From Acestrorhynchus altus (taxonomy: Eukaryota; Chordata; Actinopteri; Characiformes; Acestrorhynchidae): 64,000 nt of DNA. The stretch spans positions 2,148,301 through 2,212,300 of the forward strand of contig CM067504.1 of the NCBI GenBank assembly GCA_034509495.1, given 5' to 3'. Shown here in pieces: positions 36,471 to 38,469 of this stretch (its first letter is position 1; the number at the start of each line of letters is the position of its first letter). The notes beneath the pieces were generated by a model. The model saw only the letters and a program-made list of their open reading frames with translations. It had not been told where the DNA came from and did no database searches. A program made the position numbers and the translations under genes.

Positions 36471-38306
36471 GATTGATTGGTTGTTGATTGATTGGTTGAT
36501 TGGTTGATTGATTGGTTGATTGATTGGTTGGTTGGTTGATTGATTGATTGGTTGATTGATTGGTTGATTGATTGGTTGATTGGTTGATCGATTGATTGAT
36601 TGATCGATCGATTGATTGATTGATGGGTTGGTTGATACAGTCAGCTCACCTTGGGCACGTCTCTGCTAGAGGCAGGGTTGAAGAAGTTATCTGCTATGTA
36701 CTTCAGACCAGCTCCAGTGCGAGTGTTCCCTCCTTTATAGTTGAGGTTCTCTATAGCGCTCACCAGCTCTGTTCCATTCAGATACGTGGTGAAGGTGAAC
36801 TCCACTCTGAGAACGACAGCAGATGTTCACACAAAGTCAGGAGGAACACACACCAAGCAGACCCCACACATTCAGGCCATTTCCGTACTCACAGTGAATT
36901 CAGTCTAATCTAATCAATGAATCTGAAACTCGTATAAACACACACACCTCGCCGTGTCGCTGTACTGCACGGCTCCAAAGCGGACGCCAGACGGTCCCAC
37001 GGCCCTGGTGAAGGGTTTGACAATTCCTGCCATGAAAGTCTTCACCAAAACAAAGTTGGCCCGTCCGATACTGGATGACCCGTCAACAAGGAACACAATA
37101 TCCGCCTCACCCACATTATTACACTGACCTGTATGTGGGAAAAGCACAACACCAGTAAAAACACCACAACACTCAACAACAGGTCTCTAAAAATGCTGAA
37201 CCCTCACAAAATTAGGACGTGGATGTTGAAGTTAAGATGATCTCATACAATCAACAACATCATTCTACACACGTCTCTGCATTGAGTTGTAGAGGTTCCT
37301 AATGGTGTCCTGTGATGATCCATCTCATGCAGCTTGAACGTTCTCACTCAGTTCTGCAGATGGTGCGGTAGGGGTGGAGTGTTGATAGAGCGTCCAATAG
37401 CGTCCCACACATGTAGTCCTGTGTTGTGCAGCCGCCTGGCACTAACAGGATCACTCATGTAGGGCATTACTGAATGTCCACAATCCTGGATGTTGGGTCA
37501 CATCCATTGGTTTTCCAGATCCTCTGTGGTTGGTGTGGCACAACAGATAACACCACCAGCGAGTCGTCTGGGGTTTGATTCCCAGTCTGGGCAACAATGC
37601 TGTGCCCATTGTTGCTGCCCACGGGAATTAGGCCGCTGCATTTCGCACACAGTGATACACACATACACACTAGTGAATTCACACACCAGGGGGCAGTGAG
37701 CACACGTGCCCGGAGCGGTGGGCAGCCCTATCCTCAGCACCCGGGGAGCAGCTGGGGAGTTCAGTGCCTCGCTCAAGGCCACTTCAGTCATGTCCTGCCA
37801 GTTCTGGGATTCAAACTGGCAACCTTCTAGTCACAAGTACAAGTACAGTTGTTCTGAAAGTGAAGAACTGAAGTGTGGTTCTAATGAGATCAACACTGAC
37901 TACAAACAAATGTAAGGTTATTAAATTACAGATGAATTAGAGATGTTATAGATTTGAACCCAGTAGCACCACTGGGCCACGTACCACAGCATACTGGTCC
38001 CTCCTCATTCAACTGAGCGCATGAGTGGAGGCAAAAAATCTCATAAATCCAATCAGCCTGTGCACATTAATGTCTGATCTAGAACCCCATATGCAAATAA
38101 GAGTGATGCAAATCCCAGTCTGATCTGACTTCTCCTTCTAGATGATCTAAGATCATCATATAACACAATAAAGTGAAGGAAGTGATGTTCTCTACTCAGT
38201 GTGTTCATTACAGCAGGGTTAGAAGGTCCCCCGAGACATTACCTTGAGCTGTAGATGTGTATGGGAGAGACAGCAGCACCACAGCCACCACAGTCCAGTG
38301 CCACAT
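740..38306 (-). CDS. col7a1: Collagen type VII alpha-1 chain gene, 5' part (multi-exon, runs off the left edge)
   Basis: Exons joined on the minus strand encode a signal peptide, vWA1, ten FN3 domains, a degenerate vWA2 and then Gly-X-Y repeats, which is the domain order of the NC1 region and triple helix of collagen VII. In vertebrates this secreted protein forms the anchoring fibrils that tie the epidermal basement membrane to the dermis; NC1 binds laminin-332 and collagen IV. Exon sizes (27, 36, 45, 54, 72 nt in the helix; paired exons per FN3) and the places where Gly-X-Y is interrupted resemble human COL7A1. The C-terminal helix, NC2 and Kunitz domain lie outside the window. One piece (end of vWA2 plus Cys linker, between 11678 and 15693) was not found. 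Many exons below 22.1 kb carry small indels. Individual exons follow; numbering of FN3 domains is mine. Confidence 0.95.
1447..1526 (-). CDS. col7a1: col7a1 collagen exon (one base short)
   Basis: 80 nt; 81 expected. Reads GSQGEAGERGETGTAGAQ, then with one G restored GPIGPRGKD; the human segment is 27 residues ending GPVGPRGRD. Acceptor atcgcag, donor gtgaga. Confidence 0.87.
1630..1665 (-). CDS. col7a1: col7a1 collagen exon GVPGLAGRPGPK
   Basis: 36 nt, acceptor gcatcag, donor gtacgt. Intact. Confidence 0.9.
1666..2397. other. Intron without recognised features
   Basis: Unique-looking intron sequence of col7a1 between two helix exons; no repeat, RNA gene or further exon recognised. Confidence 0.5.
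2398..2457 (-). CDS. col7a1: col7a1 collagen exon with conserved interruption
   Basis: 60 nt. Reads GLPGSGTPGLPGSKGEPGER; human has a 20-residue segment with its interruption (LVL) at the same place. Acceptor tttcag, donor gttagc. Confidence 0.9.
2530..2710 (-). mobile_element. Degraded SINE-like fragment
   Basis: Shares the accatcgtatcagtgctggg and ccaatttc...ctctc blocks with the longer element at 46080-46350, which carries a tRNA-type B box on the minus strand. Strongly diverged. Confidence 0.45.
2896..2967 (-). CDS. col7a1: col7a1 collagen exon with in-frame TAG
   Basis: 72 nt, acceptor tttttcag, donor gtaagt. Reads GQKGDAGPEGPAGDKGDAG, then TAG (plus-strand cta at 2908-2910), then KGER. 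Length and splice sites are normal; the stop sits in an X position of a triplet. Human counterpart ends GATGVQGER. Confidence 0.85.
3099..3131 (-). CDS. col7a1: col7a1 collagen exon GPGLSGRKGEQ
   Basis: 33 nt; one residue short of perfect triplets (GP-GLS), consistent with a natural interruption. Acceptor ggttgcag, donor gtgagt. Confidence 0.87.
3520..3900 (-). mobile_element. Tc1/mariner-type element family B, truncated
   Basis: The right end carries the inverted terminal sequence ttcattgtccaacccctgt, also present at both ends of the copy at 58395-58902. The body contains the diverged region encoding the Tc1 helix-turn-helix. Sits in a col7a1 intron. Confidence 0.75.
4169..4204 (-). CDS. 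col7a1: col7a1 collagen exon GAEGAKGEPGGS
   Basis: 36 nt, acceptor tcaatag, donor gtgagt. Intact. Confidence 0.9.
4294..4329 (-). CDS. col7a1: col7a1 collagen exon GLPGLNGLPGEK
   Basis: 36 nt, acceptor cttctcag, donor gtatgg. Intact. Confidence 0.9.
4440..4880. repeat. Dispersed repeat family C copy
   Basis: Shares long blocks (gtggagacact..., atgtcagtgtg-actgcagtgctgagaatga..., gctctgtggtggtcctg) with copies at 11050-11310, 15855-16440, 32935-33400, 46865-47310, 55490-55775 and 57790-58110. Complete copies end in cataacattatgacc or its complement, as expected for terminal inverted repeats of a nonautonomous DNA element. Class not determined. Confidence 0.75.
4918..4962 (-). CDS. col7a1: col7a1 collagen exon, 45 nt
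   Basis: Reads GDTGKTGPTGPAGPR; acceptor tttgttag, donor gtaagt. Intact. A dispersed repeat occupies the adjacent intron. Confidence 0.9.
5084..5117 (-). CDS. col7a1: col7a1 collagen exon (two bases short)
   Basis: 34 nt. Reads as GERGPFGPAGEK if an AG pair is restored in the GAGAG run near 5111; acceptor tttgtgag, donor gtgggt. Human counterpart GERGPPGPAGSR. Confidence 0.8.
5165..5325 (-). mobile_element. Non-LTR retrotransposon fragment (RT C-terminal region)
   Basis: The minus strand reads AGLSLSGTVRCSVSREGLG then EEPLLLHIKGWFKHLVRW, a diverged form of the AGLSLRDRVRSS...EPLLLHIERSQLRWFGHL motif common at the C-terminal end of fish RTE/Rex-like reverse transcriptases. Confidence 0.65.
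5702..5742 (-). CDS. col7a1: col7a1 collagen exon (length not a multiple of three)
   Basis: 41 nt; the human counterpart is 45. Reads GDRGQAGQP, then loses frame, with GDK recoverable before the gttagt donor. Confidence 0.75.
5841..5876 (-). CDS. col7a1: col7a1 collagen exon GPRGPPGEIGSK
   Basis: 36 nt, acceptor ctctaag, donor gtacga; nearly identical to human GPRGPPGAIGPK. Intact. Confidence 0.92.
6061..6385. repeat. (TG)n and (CA)n microsatellites
   Basis: (TG)n at 6060-6103 and (CA)n at 6352-6386 flank the helix exon at 6162-6205. Confidence 0.95.
6162..6205 (-). CDS. col7a1: col7a1 collagen exon (one base short)
   Basis: 44 nt. Reads GVQ, then with one G restored GPSGRQGEPGDR (45 nt). 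Acceptor ctgtaag, donor gtgcga. Confidence 0.8.
6891..6962 (-). CDS. col7a1: col7a1 collagen exon, 72 nt
   Basis: Reads GNSGPPGSQGPRGVMGQKG, AKGEP; acceptor tttctag, donor gtgagt. Intact. Confidence 0.92.
7240..7385 (+). mobile_element. tRNA-derived SINE family D copy
   Basis: Contains a pol III B-box-like ggttcaaatcc at 7267 after ggaaggttgct, then the family body (ggatagggctgcccaccgct, gggcacgtg). Related copies are near 8100-8260, 19540-19690, 24015-24165, 37690-37830 and 39925-40350. Confidence 0.7.
7584..7637 (-). CDS. col7a1: col7a1 collagen exon with interruption
   Basis: 54 nt. Reads GLPGVGSGVAVKGDQGEP; the non-triplet GVGSGVAVK matches in place a natural interruption (GPGEGGIAP) in the human chain. 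Acceptor ttgacag, donor gtaagt. Intact. Confidence 0.9.
7715..8000 (+). mobile_element. Tc1/mariner-type element family A, 5' end fragment
   Basis: Begins with the family A terminus gttgtacccagaaggaatca (gttgcacccagaag elsewhere) and runs into a degraded transposase N-terminal region. Similar to 58915-59240. Confidence 0.65.
8100..8360 (+). mobile_element. SINE family D copy followed by (CA)n
   Basis: ggaaggttgccaggtcgatt and ggatagggctgcgcacatgt match the SINE at 24015. A (CA)n tract at 8321-8359 follows. Confidence 0.65.
8513..8539 (-). CDS. col7a1: col7a1 collagen exon GEKGSPGER
   Basis: 27 nt, acceptor ttctcag, donor gtaagt. Intact. Confidence 0.88.
8987..9100 (-). CDS. col7a1: col7a1 collagen exon, 114 nt
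   Basis: Reads GTPGRPGSDGAKGAAGAPG, LAGQDGRPGTPGTPGLSLK; acceptor ctgtag, donor gtgaga. It ends in a non-triplet LSLK tail like the human TAMK interruption. Intact. Confidence 0.92.
9193..9262 (-). CDS. col7a1: col7a1 collagen exon (two bases short)
   Basis: 70 nt. Reads PGSALGAGLPGRKGEPGIPG, IP to a gtaaga donor; the first codons fit GEP if a GA pair was lost from a GGAGAG run (72 nt). The GAGLPGRKG interruption corresponds to human GEGPGLPGRKG. Confidence 0.85.
9777..9830 (-). CDS. col7a1: col7a1 collagen exon, 54 nt
   Basis: Reads GEPGIPGSTGSKGEKGDK; acceptor tttgtag, donor gtatga. Intact. Confidence 0.92.
9865..9902. repeat. (GT)n microsatellite
   Basis: Dinucleotide tract in the intron between two helix exons. 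Confidence 0.95.
10069..10140 (-). CDS. col7a1: col7a1 collagen exon, 72 nt
   Basis: Reads GFPGLDGSPGVPGRAGAPG, ATGPT with acceptor cttccag and donor gtaagg. Close to the human stretch that begins GFPGADGRPGSPGRAG. Intact. Confidence 0.92.
11050..11310. repeat. Dispersed repeat family C copy
   Basis: Starts with ccataacattatgaccacct and contains gaccccacaggaccaccaca, as in the other copies. It abuts the helix exon at 11315. Confidence 0.8.
11315..11420 (-). CDS. col7a1: col7a1 collagen exon (frameshift near its 5' end)
   Basis: 106 nt. Begins GHDGT, then a frame change, then REGPRGPEGAPGPPG, TSVGPAGRGEKGDR up to a gtgagtga donor. The TSVGPAGRGEKG interruption occupies the place of the SATAKGERG interruption early in the human helix. 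Confidence 0.82.
11429..11460. repeat. (CA)n microsatellite
   Basis: Tract of about 30 bp directly upstream (transcript sense) of the acceptor of exon 11315-11420. An (AAAC)n tract lies at 11809-11840. Confidence 0.95.
11529..11574 (-). CDS. col7a1: col7a1 collagen exon (one extra G)
   Basis: 46 nt. As written the frame breaks after GERG; dropping one G from the five-G run at 11562-11566 (c's on the plus strand) gives GERGFTGPGRKGARG in 45 nt. Acceptor tttcag, donor gttagt. Confidence 0.75.
11652..11678 (-). CDS. col7a1: col7a1 collagen exon GEKGEQGQK
   Basis: 27 nt, three Gly-X-Y triplets, acceptor ttttag and donor gtaaaa. It is the first helix exon I can find; the Cys-containing linker that should precede it is not visible. 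Confidence 0.82.
11841..12300. other. Repeat-like intron sequence, unclassified
   Basis: Contains long open stretches on the minus strand but no splice-bounded exon. The sequence beside the (AAAC)n tract looks like an old interspersed element; I cannot assign it. Confidence 0.35.
12478..12850 (-). mobile_element. RTE-type LINE 3' end with (GGAT)n tail
   Basis: On the minus strand the order is VDGWIGAVSAVLRTLSRSV (RT end region), then GLSLRDGVRSS, then AWERLGILSEELYEVAA, then a GGATG-type simple tail at 12505-12478. Such tails are typical of RTE-class LINE insertions. Frames are broken and the element is 5'-truncated. Confidence 0.7.
13010..15672. repeat. 2.65-kb minisatellite, 10-bp unit
   Basis: Tandem array of gtgggtgtta/gtgggtgtaa/gtgggtgtca units with gtgtgtgtaa variants. 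Variants are grouped: TTA and TAA types on the left, TCA types from about 14280 rightwards. Short irregular insertions (e.g. 13690-13900, 14180-14240, 15410-15500) interrupt it. It lies inside the vWA2 region of col7a1. Confidence 0.95.
15693..15831 (-). CDS. col7a1: col7a1 exon: vWA2, third part (one extra base)
   Basis: 139 nt. From Q onward it reads QFLLSASSGRRAQVPGVVV, IITDGKSADDLNRAAAAVRA, AG, with a gtgagtaa donor. Joining in frame to the previous exon requires removing one G from a GGG run near 15824, giving GEGIHW before QFLL. The next vWA2 exon should lie below this one, but a 2.65-kb minisatellite begins about 20 bases away. Confidence 0.88.
15855..16440. repeat. Dispersed repeat family C copy, near complete
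   Basis: About 570 bp, ending in ataatgttatggctgatcag, the reverse of the cataacattatgacc start seen elsewhere. It contains all the shared blocks and is probably a full-length nonautonomous element. Confidence 0.78.
16672..16798 (-). CDS. col7a1: col7a1 exon: vWA2, middle part
   Basis: 127 nt, phase 0 in and phase 1 out, intact. Encodes VGVVVYSDEPKVRFLLSQHS, NSETLLREILSTPFIDGPGN, NI. The VGVVxYSxxP strand and the PxxDxxGNNxG turn correspond to vWA2 of collagen VII. Confidence 0.93.
16998..17134 (-). CDS. col7a1: col7a1 exon: vWA2, first part
   Basis: 137 nt, phase 1 in and phase 0 out, intact. Encodes CVDGRLDVVFLVPASRDRSS, LEDPILALLASAAGTLTAIG, ARESQ. LDVVFLVPASRD occupies the place of the MIDAS strand but lacks the DxSxS pattern, as does human vWA2, so no metal site is expected. 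Confidence 0.92.
17180..17305 (+). mobile_element. Tc1/mariner-type element family A fragment
   Basis: Shares ctcgtcttgaagacacagat and the PDLSLIENVW-encoding stretch with the copies at 38470 and 52000. Lies in the intron between FN3-10 and vWA2. Confidence 0.75.
17578..17719 (-). CDS. col7a1: col7a1 exon: FN3-10, second half (two 1-base lesions)
   Basis: 142 nt; 144 expected from the phases on either side. Reads PGTVQTLTLPERTSPLR, then after a missing base VTGLGDRAMYR, then after a second missing base TCSPRHNVGPEASVEERK. VTGL...GPEASV matches the end of the last FN3 in human collagen VII. Donor gttagg is weak. Confidence 0.8.
17799..17918 (-). CDS. col7a1: col7a1 exon: FN3-10, first half
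   Basis: 120 nt, phase 1 to phase 1, intact. Encodes SLQAVTDLRVADITQNSVLL, LWNPSSGASEYTLRSQDER. DLRVxD and LxWxPSSxASxY resemble the last FN3 of human collagen VII. Confidence 0.92.
18033..18193 (-). CDS. col7a1: col7a1 exon: FN3-9, second half (frameshifted)
   Basis: The core reads EGLRPALSYTIRMAPVIRG and REGQLVTINEYTATE, a typical FN3 F-G segment. Upstream, PEINRLIGR and DATSLT are in two other frames, so two small indels are implied. The low boundary is uncertain: donor gtaccaag gives 18033, donor gtaacc would give 18071. Confidence 0.72.
18284..18397 (-). CDS. col7a1: col7a1 exon: FN3-9, first half (frameshifted)
   Basis: 114 nt. The 3' part reads AWRALRDVDGYRIYWRSSQG, a clear FN3 strand B-C region with its tryptophan. 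The 5' part needs at least one frame change to stay open. Acceptor tttcag at 18398, donor gtggtc. Confidence 0.75.
18575..18835. repeat. Dispersed repeat family G copy
   Basis: Shares gatggagctccatcattcca, gctccacagctca and the taccccttt-type block with 54590-54905 and, more distantly, 63385-63660. Ends in a cacaaacatttggacata-type terminus typical of short fish DNA elements. Confidence 0.65.
19001..19127 (-). CDS. col7a1: col7a1 exon: FN3-8, second half (in-frame stops)
   Basis: 127 nt against about 147 for its paralogues. Opens as VGGNVTSVDLLSFRI, then TGA and TAA interrupt, then FSQALVQNREGPPVSVRVTT reads to a gtcagtg donor. The flanks are good FN3 sequence, so deletion or sequencing errors in the middle are more likely than a wrong exon call. 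Confidence 0.75.
19233..19367 (-). CDS. col7a1: col7a1 exon: FN3-8, first half
   Basis: 135 nt, phase 1 to phase 1, no lesion. Encodes SDSEEVVVGRVTELQHEPRG, EVVRISWVGVQGATAYRVLW, KRSDG. Confidence 0.92.
19540..19690 (-). mobile_element. SINE family D fragment (reverse)
   Basis: Contains agggggcagtgagcac, ggtgggcagccctgtcc and caagggcacttca, the reverse complement of the SINE body. Confidence 0.6.
19700..20810. other. Intron without recognised features
   Basis: AT-rich intron between FN3-7 and FN3-8; nothing recognisable as exon, RNA gene or known repeat. Confidence 0.5.
20815..21165 (+). mobile_element. L2-type LINE 3' fragment
   Basis: Plus strand encodes remnants of the RT C-terminal motif seen intact at 44030-44695 (LFSVL...RWNELL..., VRTADSPAVFKRQL) and ends in ttctgccaaatg...aaatg. 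Lies in the intron between FN3-7 and FN3-8. Confidence 0.7.
21260..21403 (-). CDS. col7a1: col7a1 exon: FN3-7, second half (damaged 3' end)
   Basis: Encodes VETSRTISADSRSYTIDSL, QHSSSYRISVSALVG and then a frame change; a shifted frame reads ...TTRTAS, like the ends of the other FN3 halves. No GT donor is visible near the expected end (about 21257), so the low boundary is approximate. Acceptor gactacag at 21404 is good. Confidence 0.78.
21838..22103 (-). CDS. col7a1: col7a1 exon: FN3-6 second half fused to FN3-7 first half
   Basis: 266 nt. It encodes AEQSRVLGADVSAFTIEGLQ, PDEAVIVGMAAVSNG and the G strand of FN3-6. It then continues without a splice site through GLQTIDVSSTRVQISWAWQ into strands B-C of FN3-7. 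Elsewhere in this gene an intron lies at each FN3 boundary. Near 21862 one base appears to be missing: the frame changes from ...SEQQ to GYKVTWRRSD, and 267 nt would restore the phase. A (GA)n tract serves as the acceptor polypyrimidine on the minus strand. Confidence 0.88.
22105..22258. repeat. (GA)n-rich tract
   Basis: Purine tract on the plus strand; on the minus strand it is the polypyrimidine tract directly in front of the acceptor of the exon ending at 22103. Confidence 0.95.
22540..23100 (+). repeat. Dispersed ~50-bp minisatellite (TGATCA family), ten or so units
   Basis: Units of tctctgatcagtcagagtct plus gtatgcaggttgatcatcag plus ccccgccc, followed by a shared flank gtggacagagcagtaaacat gcactggaagct at 23060-23093. 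The same flank follows or precedes the copies at 35275, 55340 and 62735. Confidence 0.92.
23277..23399 (-). CDS. col7a1: col7a1 exon: FN3-6, first half
   Basis: 123 nt, phase 1 to phase 1. Encodes QAPRKVTNLRVTNTNSRRIR, ITWTGVTEATGYRVTWRQGR. Intact; gtaagtg donor. This is the last fully clean exon before a stretch in which most exons contain small lesions. Confidence 0.94.
24015..24195 (+). mobile_element. tRNA-derived SINE family D copy and (GT)n tail
   Basis: Perfect B box ggttcgaatcc at 24055, preceded by ggaaggtcgcc, then body gaggatagggctgcccactg. A (GT)n tract follows at 24166-24194. Confidence 0.8.
24482..24628 (-). CDS. col7a1: col7a1 exon: FN3-5, second half
   Basis: 147 nt, phase 1 to phase 1. 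Encodes GVAVNRVVPGNQTTLDLTDL, QGSVSYSVSVTAMVGYNEGE, PVTVNIKAG. NQT is a possible N-glycosylation site. Intact. Confidence 0.94.
24697..25338 (-). mobile_element. Tc1/mariner-type element family A, both ends present
   Basis: The left end aaatagttgcacccagaag and the right end ttctgggtgcaactattttt are inverted repeats. On the minus strand the interior encodes FQQDDAHPHTAAVSRSRL (first-Asp region of the DDE core), SSPDLSLIENVW and AAWDGSSQDTI. The N-terminal part of a transposase is missing, so it is a 640-bp internally deleted copy. Lies in the FN3-5 intron. Confidence 0.85.
25387..25512 (-). CDS. col7a1: col7a1 exon: FN3-5, first half
   Basis: 126 nt, phase 1 to phase 1. Encodes ERLVGRVSNLRVLESAGSTV, RLGWTGVAGATQYNIVILN. 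Intact. The Tc1-like element at 24697-25338 ends 48 bases from its donor. Confidence 0.94.
25595..25741 (-). CDS. col7a1: col7a1 exon: FN3-4, second half
   Basis: 147 nt, phase 1 to phase 1. Encodes GRTQRQTFSQGTTSYEITGL, QPSTDYIITLYTLYDGREEA, THISTEATG. Intact FN3 E-G strands with the TGLQPSTDYxITLY signature. Confidence 0.94.
26150..26918. other. Intron with unclassified repeat-like sequence
   Basis: The stretch near 26210-26270 (gatcctgagttatgaagcct) recurs near 62870, so part is a dispersed repeat. The open frames at 26415-26830 have no homology I recognise. Confidence 0.4.
26918..26978. repeat. (GT)n(GA)n microsatellite
   Basis: Compound dinucleotide tract adjacent to the donor of exon 26983-27102. 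Confidence 0.95.
26983..27102 (-). CDS. col7a1: col7a1 exon: FN3-4, first half
   Basis: 120 nt, phase 1 to phase 1. Encodes RSELQVLKGTTTGPTSIRL and IWNLIQTARGYRLEWWKDGE. Intact; gtgagtct donor followed at once by a (GA)n(GT)n tract on the transcript side. Confidence 0.93.
27360..27945 (+). mobile_element. Possible second Tc1-like remnant
   Basis: The plus strand encodes VMQQDNNPKHTS at about 27749, the QQDNxPKHTS motif around the second Asp of Tc1-type transposases. Frames on either side are broken. A related trace occurs at 42270-42310. Confidence 0.6.
27989..28048. repeat. (GT)n microsatellite
   Basis: Sixty-base dinucleotide tract abutting the donor of exon 28053-28202. Confidence 0.95.
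28053..28202 (-). CDS. col7a1: col7a1 exon: FN3-3, second half
   Basis: 150 nt, phase 1 to phase 1. Encodes TDVETVEVRGDSEAYTLVNL, LPDTEYIVTVIALYNGEAEG, AAATARFKIG. Intact. The donor abuts a roughly 60-bp (GT)n tract. Confidence 0.94.
28316..29155 (-). mobile_element. Tc1/mariner-type element family A
   Basis: Left end aaatagctgcacccagaagg, right end ccttctgggtgcatgggttt. Minus strand carries the AAWDGSSQDTVRNLYTSMQR region. About 840 bp, internally rearranged, within the FN3-3 intron. Confidence 0.8.
29228..29347 (-). CDS. col7a1: col7a1 exon: FN3-3, first half
   Basis: 120 nt, phase 1 to phase 1. Encodes RLEGVQELSVVTVSNSSVEV and RWRGVGGARGYRLVWGPFRG. NSS is a possible N-glycosylation site. 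Intact. A CAGA tetranucleotide run lies just before the acceptor. Confidence 0.94.
29349..29460. repeat. (CAGA)n and (GT)n(GA)n microsatellites
   Basis: The 122-base intron between the FN3-2 and FN3-3 exons consists mostly of a (CAGA)n run at 29349-29381 and a (GT)n(GA)n run at 29403-29460. Confidence 0.95.
29472..29627 (-). CDS. col7a1: col7a1 exon: FN3-2, second half
   Basis: 156 nt, phase 1 to phase 1. Encodes QPASLLREQTVGVEATSL, TLEGLEADTEYTISLYPLFP, then RNSASPVTLTARTC. LTLEGLExxTEYTISLxP is a textbook FN3 E-F segment. Intact. A (GT)n(GA)n microsatellite starts about a dozen bases beyond the donor. Confidence 0.94.
29804..29876. repeat. (CCTAAA)n telomere-like simple repeat
   Basis: About eight units of cctaaa/cctaa, then cataaccctaaccctgacc. 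Resembles but is not the vertebrate CCCTAA telomere unit. Confidence 0.8.
30875..31615. repeat. Polypyrimidine (CT)n-rich tract, ~740 bp
   Basis: Almost pure pyrimidine on the plus strand, made of tctctctccc, cattctctctcctta and cactttc blocks repeated at a higher order. Open frames here (SLSLSL) are artefacts of the repeat. Confidence 0.95.
32038..32145 (-). CDS. col7a1: col7a1 exon: FN3-2, first half
   Basis: 108 nt, phase 1 to phase 1. Encodes VSTLRLVEAGFFTLSLAW, DAPTGSIQGYRITYGPTG; LAWDAP and GYRITY are FN3 strand B/C hallmarks. Intact. The following intron (29628-32037) holds a 740-bp polypyrimidine tract. Confidence 0.94.
32302..32431 (-). CDS. col7a1: col7a1 exon: FN3-1, second half
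   Basis: 130 nt, phase 0 in and phase 1 out. Encodes ETLPASQQNYLARELRSGTN and YLVSVIAQYPNTVGEAVSAN with the YxVxVxAxY core of FN3 strand F. Intact; gtgagtca donor. Confidence 0.94.
32580..32930. mobile_element. Probable DNA-transposon fragment, unclassified
   Basis: The minus strand near 32845 contains KQDFWTDESKVELFG, close to the transposase segment W(S/T)DESKxxLFG of Tc1-type elements. The rest is degraded. Confidence 0.6.
32935..33400. repeat. Dispersed repeat family C copy
   Basis: All shared family C blocks are present (gaacagtccaccgaccagaa, acagatgagcttctgtctct, ggtggtcctgtggggtcctg). Lies in the FN3-1 intron. Confidence 0.8.
33472..33629 (-). CDS. col7a1: col7a1 exon: FN3-1, first half
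   Basis: 158 nt, phase 1 in and phase 0 out. Encodes the A-C strands: GPTDLQVSDETSNSIRFRW, GYVVQYTPLSGLGQPVTAEL. The tryptophan and GYxVQYxPL are FN3 core residues; YxPLxGLGQP recalls human FN3-1. Intact. Confidence 0.94.
33732..33890 (-). CDS. col7a1: col7a1 exon: C-terminal part of vWA1
   Basis: 159 nt, phase 1 to phase 1. Encodes IKSADQNELNVIASPPQSEH, then FIGNFRALGALLPLVNPRVC and AASGGSYSSD. The IKxADxxEL...IAS pattern, the LLPLVxxRVC helix and the single Cys match the end of vWA1 in collagen VII. Intact. Confidence 0.95.
33977..34070 (-). CDS. col7a1: col7a1 exon: vWA1, strand with ITDGKS
   Basis: 94 nt, phase 0 in and phase 1 out. Encodes IAILITDGKSQDNVQDPAQ and KLRGLGVTILAVG. The aspartate of ITDGKS is the third MIDAS loop residue. 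Very close to the equivalent part of human collagen VII. Intact. Confidence 0.95.
34400..35070 (-). other. Possible degraded retroelement in vWA1 intron
   Basis: Minus-strand fragments such as HVEGKCTFDKVIYKNSEKV and LVSTSTVTSLSCAYS-type frames look protein-derived but are broken and have no splice sites consistent with col7a1. Identity unknown. Confidence 0.3.
35075..35310 (+). repeat. Dispersed ~50-bp minisatellite (TGATCA family), four units plus flank
   Basis: Same unit as at 22540 and the same gtggacagagcagtaaacat flank at 35276. Confidence 0.92.
35640..36060. other. AT-rich intron stretch
   Basis: Very AT-rich sequence with tattta/atttatt words leading into the tetranucleotide array; no features seen. 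Confidence 0.6.
36065..36637. repeat. (TTGA)n/(TTGG)n tetranucleotide array, ~570 bp
   Basis: Runs of ttgattgattggttgattgg with a pure (attg)n stretch at about 36402-36470. Ends 13 bases from the vWA1 exon at 36650. Confidence 0.95.
36650..36806 (-). CDS. col7a1: col7a1 exon: middle of vWA1 domain
   Basis: Encodes VEFTFTTYLNGTELVSAIENL, broken here as VEFTFTTYLNG and TELVSAIENL, then YKGGNTRTGAGLKYIADNFF and ending RDVPK. The GGNTRTG loop carries the MIDAS threonine found in vWA domains. 157 nt, intact, gtgagc donor. The intron on its low side begins with a 570-bp (TTGA)n-type tetranucleotide array only about a dozen bases from the donor. Confidence 0.95.
36948..37128 (-). CDS. col7a1: col7a1 exon: first part of vWA1 domain
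   Basis: Encodes GQCNNVGEADIVFLVDGSSS followed by the first helix and the strand ending VRFGAVQYSDTAR. DGSSS is the DxSxS core of a metal-ion-dependent adhesion site (MIDAS), so this A domain can in principle bind a divalent cation. Phase 1 in, phase 2 out; 181 nt; intact. A Tc1-like fragment and SINE pieces lie in the intron to its right. Confidence 0.95.
37265..37415 (-). mobile_element. Tc1/mariner-type element family A fragment
   Basis: Contains ggtgtcctgtgatgatccat, gcagcttgaacgttctcact and gtgttgatagagcgtccaat, as in the copies at 24800 and 28500. Lies in the intron between signal peptide and vWA1. Confidence 0.75.
37520..37830. mobile_element. Two SINE pieces in opposite orientation
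   Basis: The left piece (+) has a B-box-like ggtttgattccc at 37571. The right piece (37690-37830, -) matches the SINE family D body (gggggcagtgagcac, ggtgggcagccctatcc). Confidence 0.65.
38243..38306 (-). CDS. col7a1: col7a1 signal-peptide exon with start codon
   Basis: ATG is at 38306-38304. The exon encodes MWHWTVVAVVLLSLPYTSTAQ and then the first base of a split Gly codon: a short N-region, a hydrophobic core and a small-residue cleavage region, i.e. a classic signal peptide. The donor is gtaatg just below 38243. Nine bases upstream of the ATG there is a good acceptor (ttgtttacag, ending at 38316), so the 5' UTR is probably interrupted by an intron and the first exon is noncoding and further right. 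The next exon (36948-37128) joins in frame to give AQGQCNNVGEAD. Confidence 0.9.
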
Positions 38307-38469
38307 CTTCAGATCCTGTAAACAACACACAGTAACACACAGCACATATTCAGTCTGAAAACAACAAGGACTATTCGTCCACAGAGGAGATCATCATCTC
38401 CACTGATCTTCCTGTTTGAACGTTTTAAACACATGAGGAGTCAGACTGTAATGGACTCACTCTGTTTGG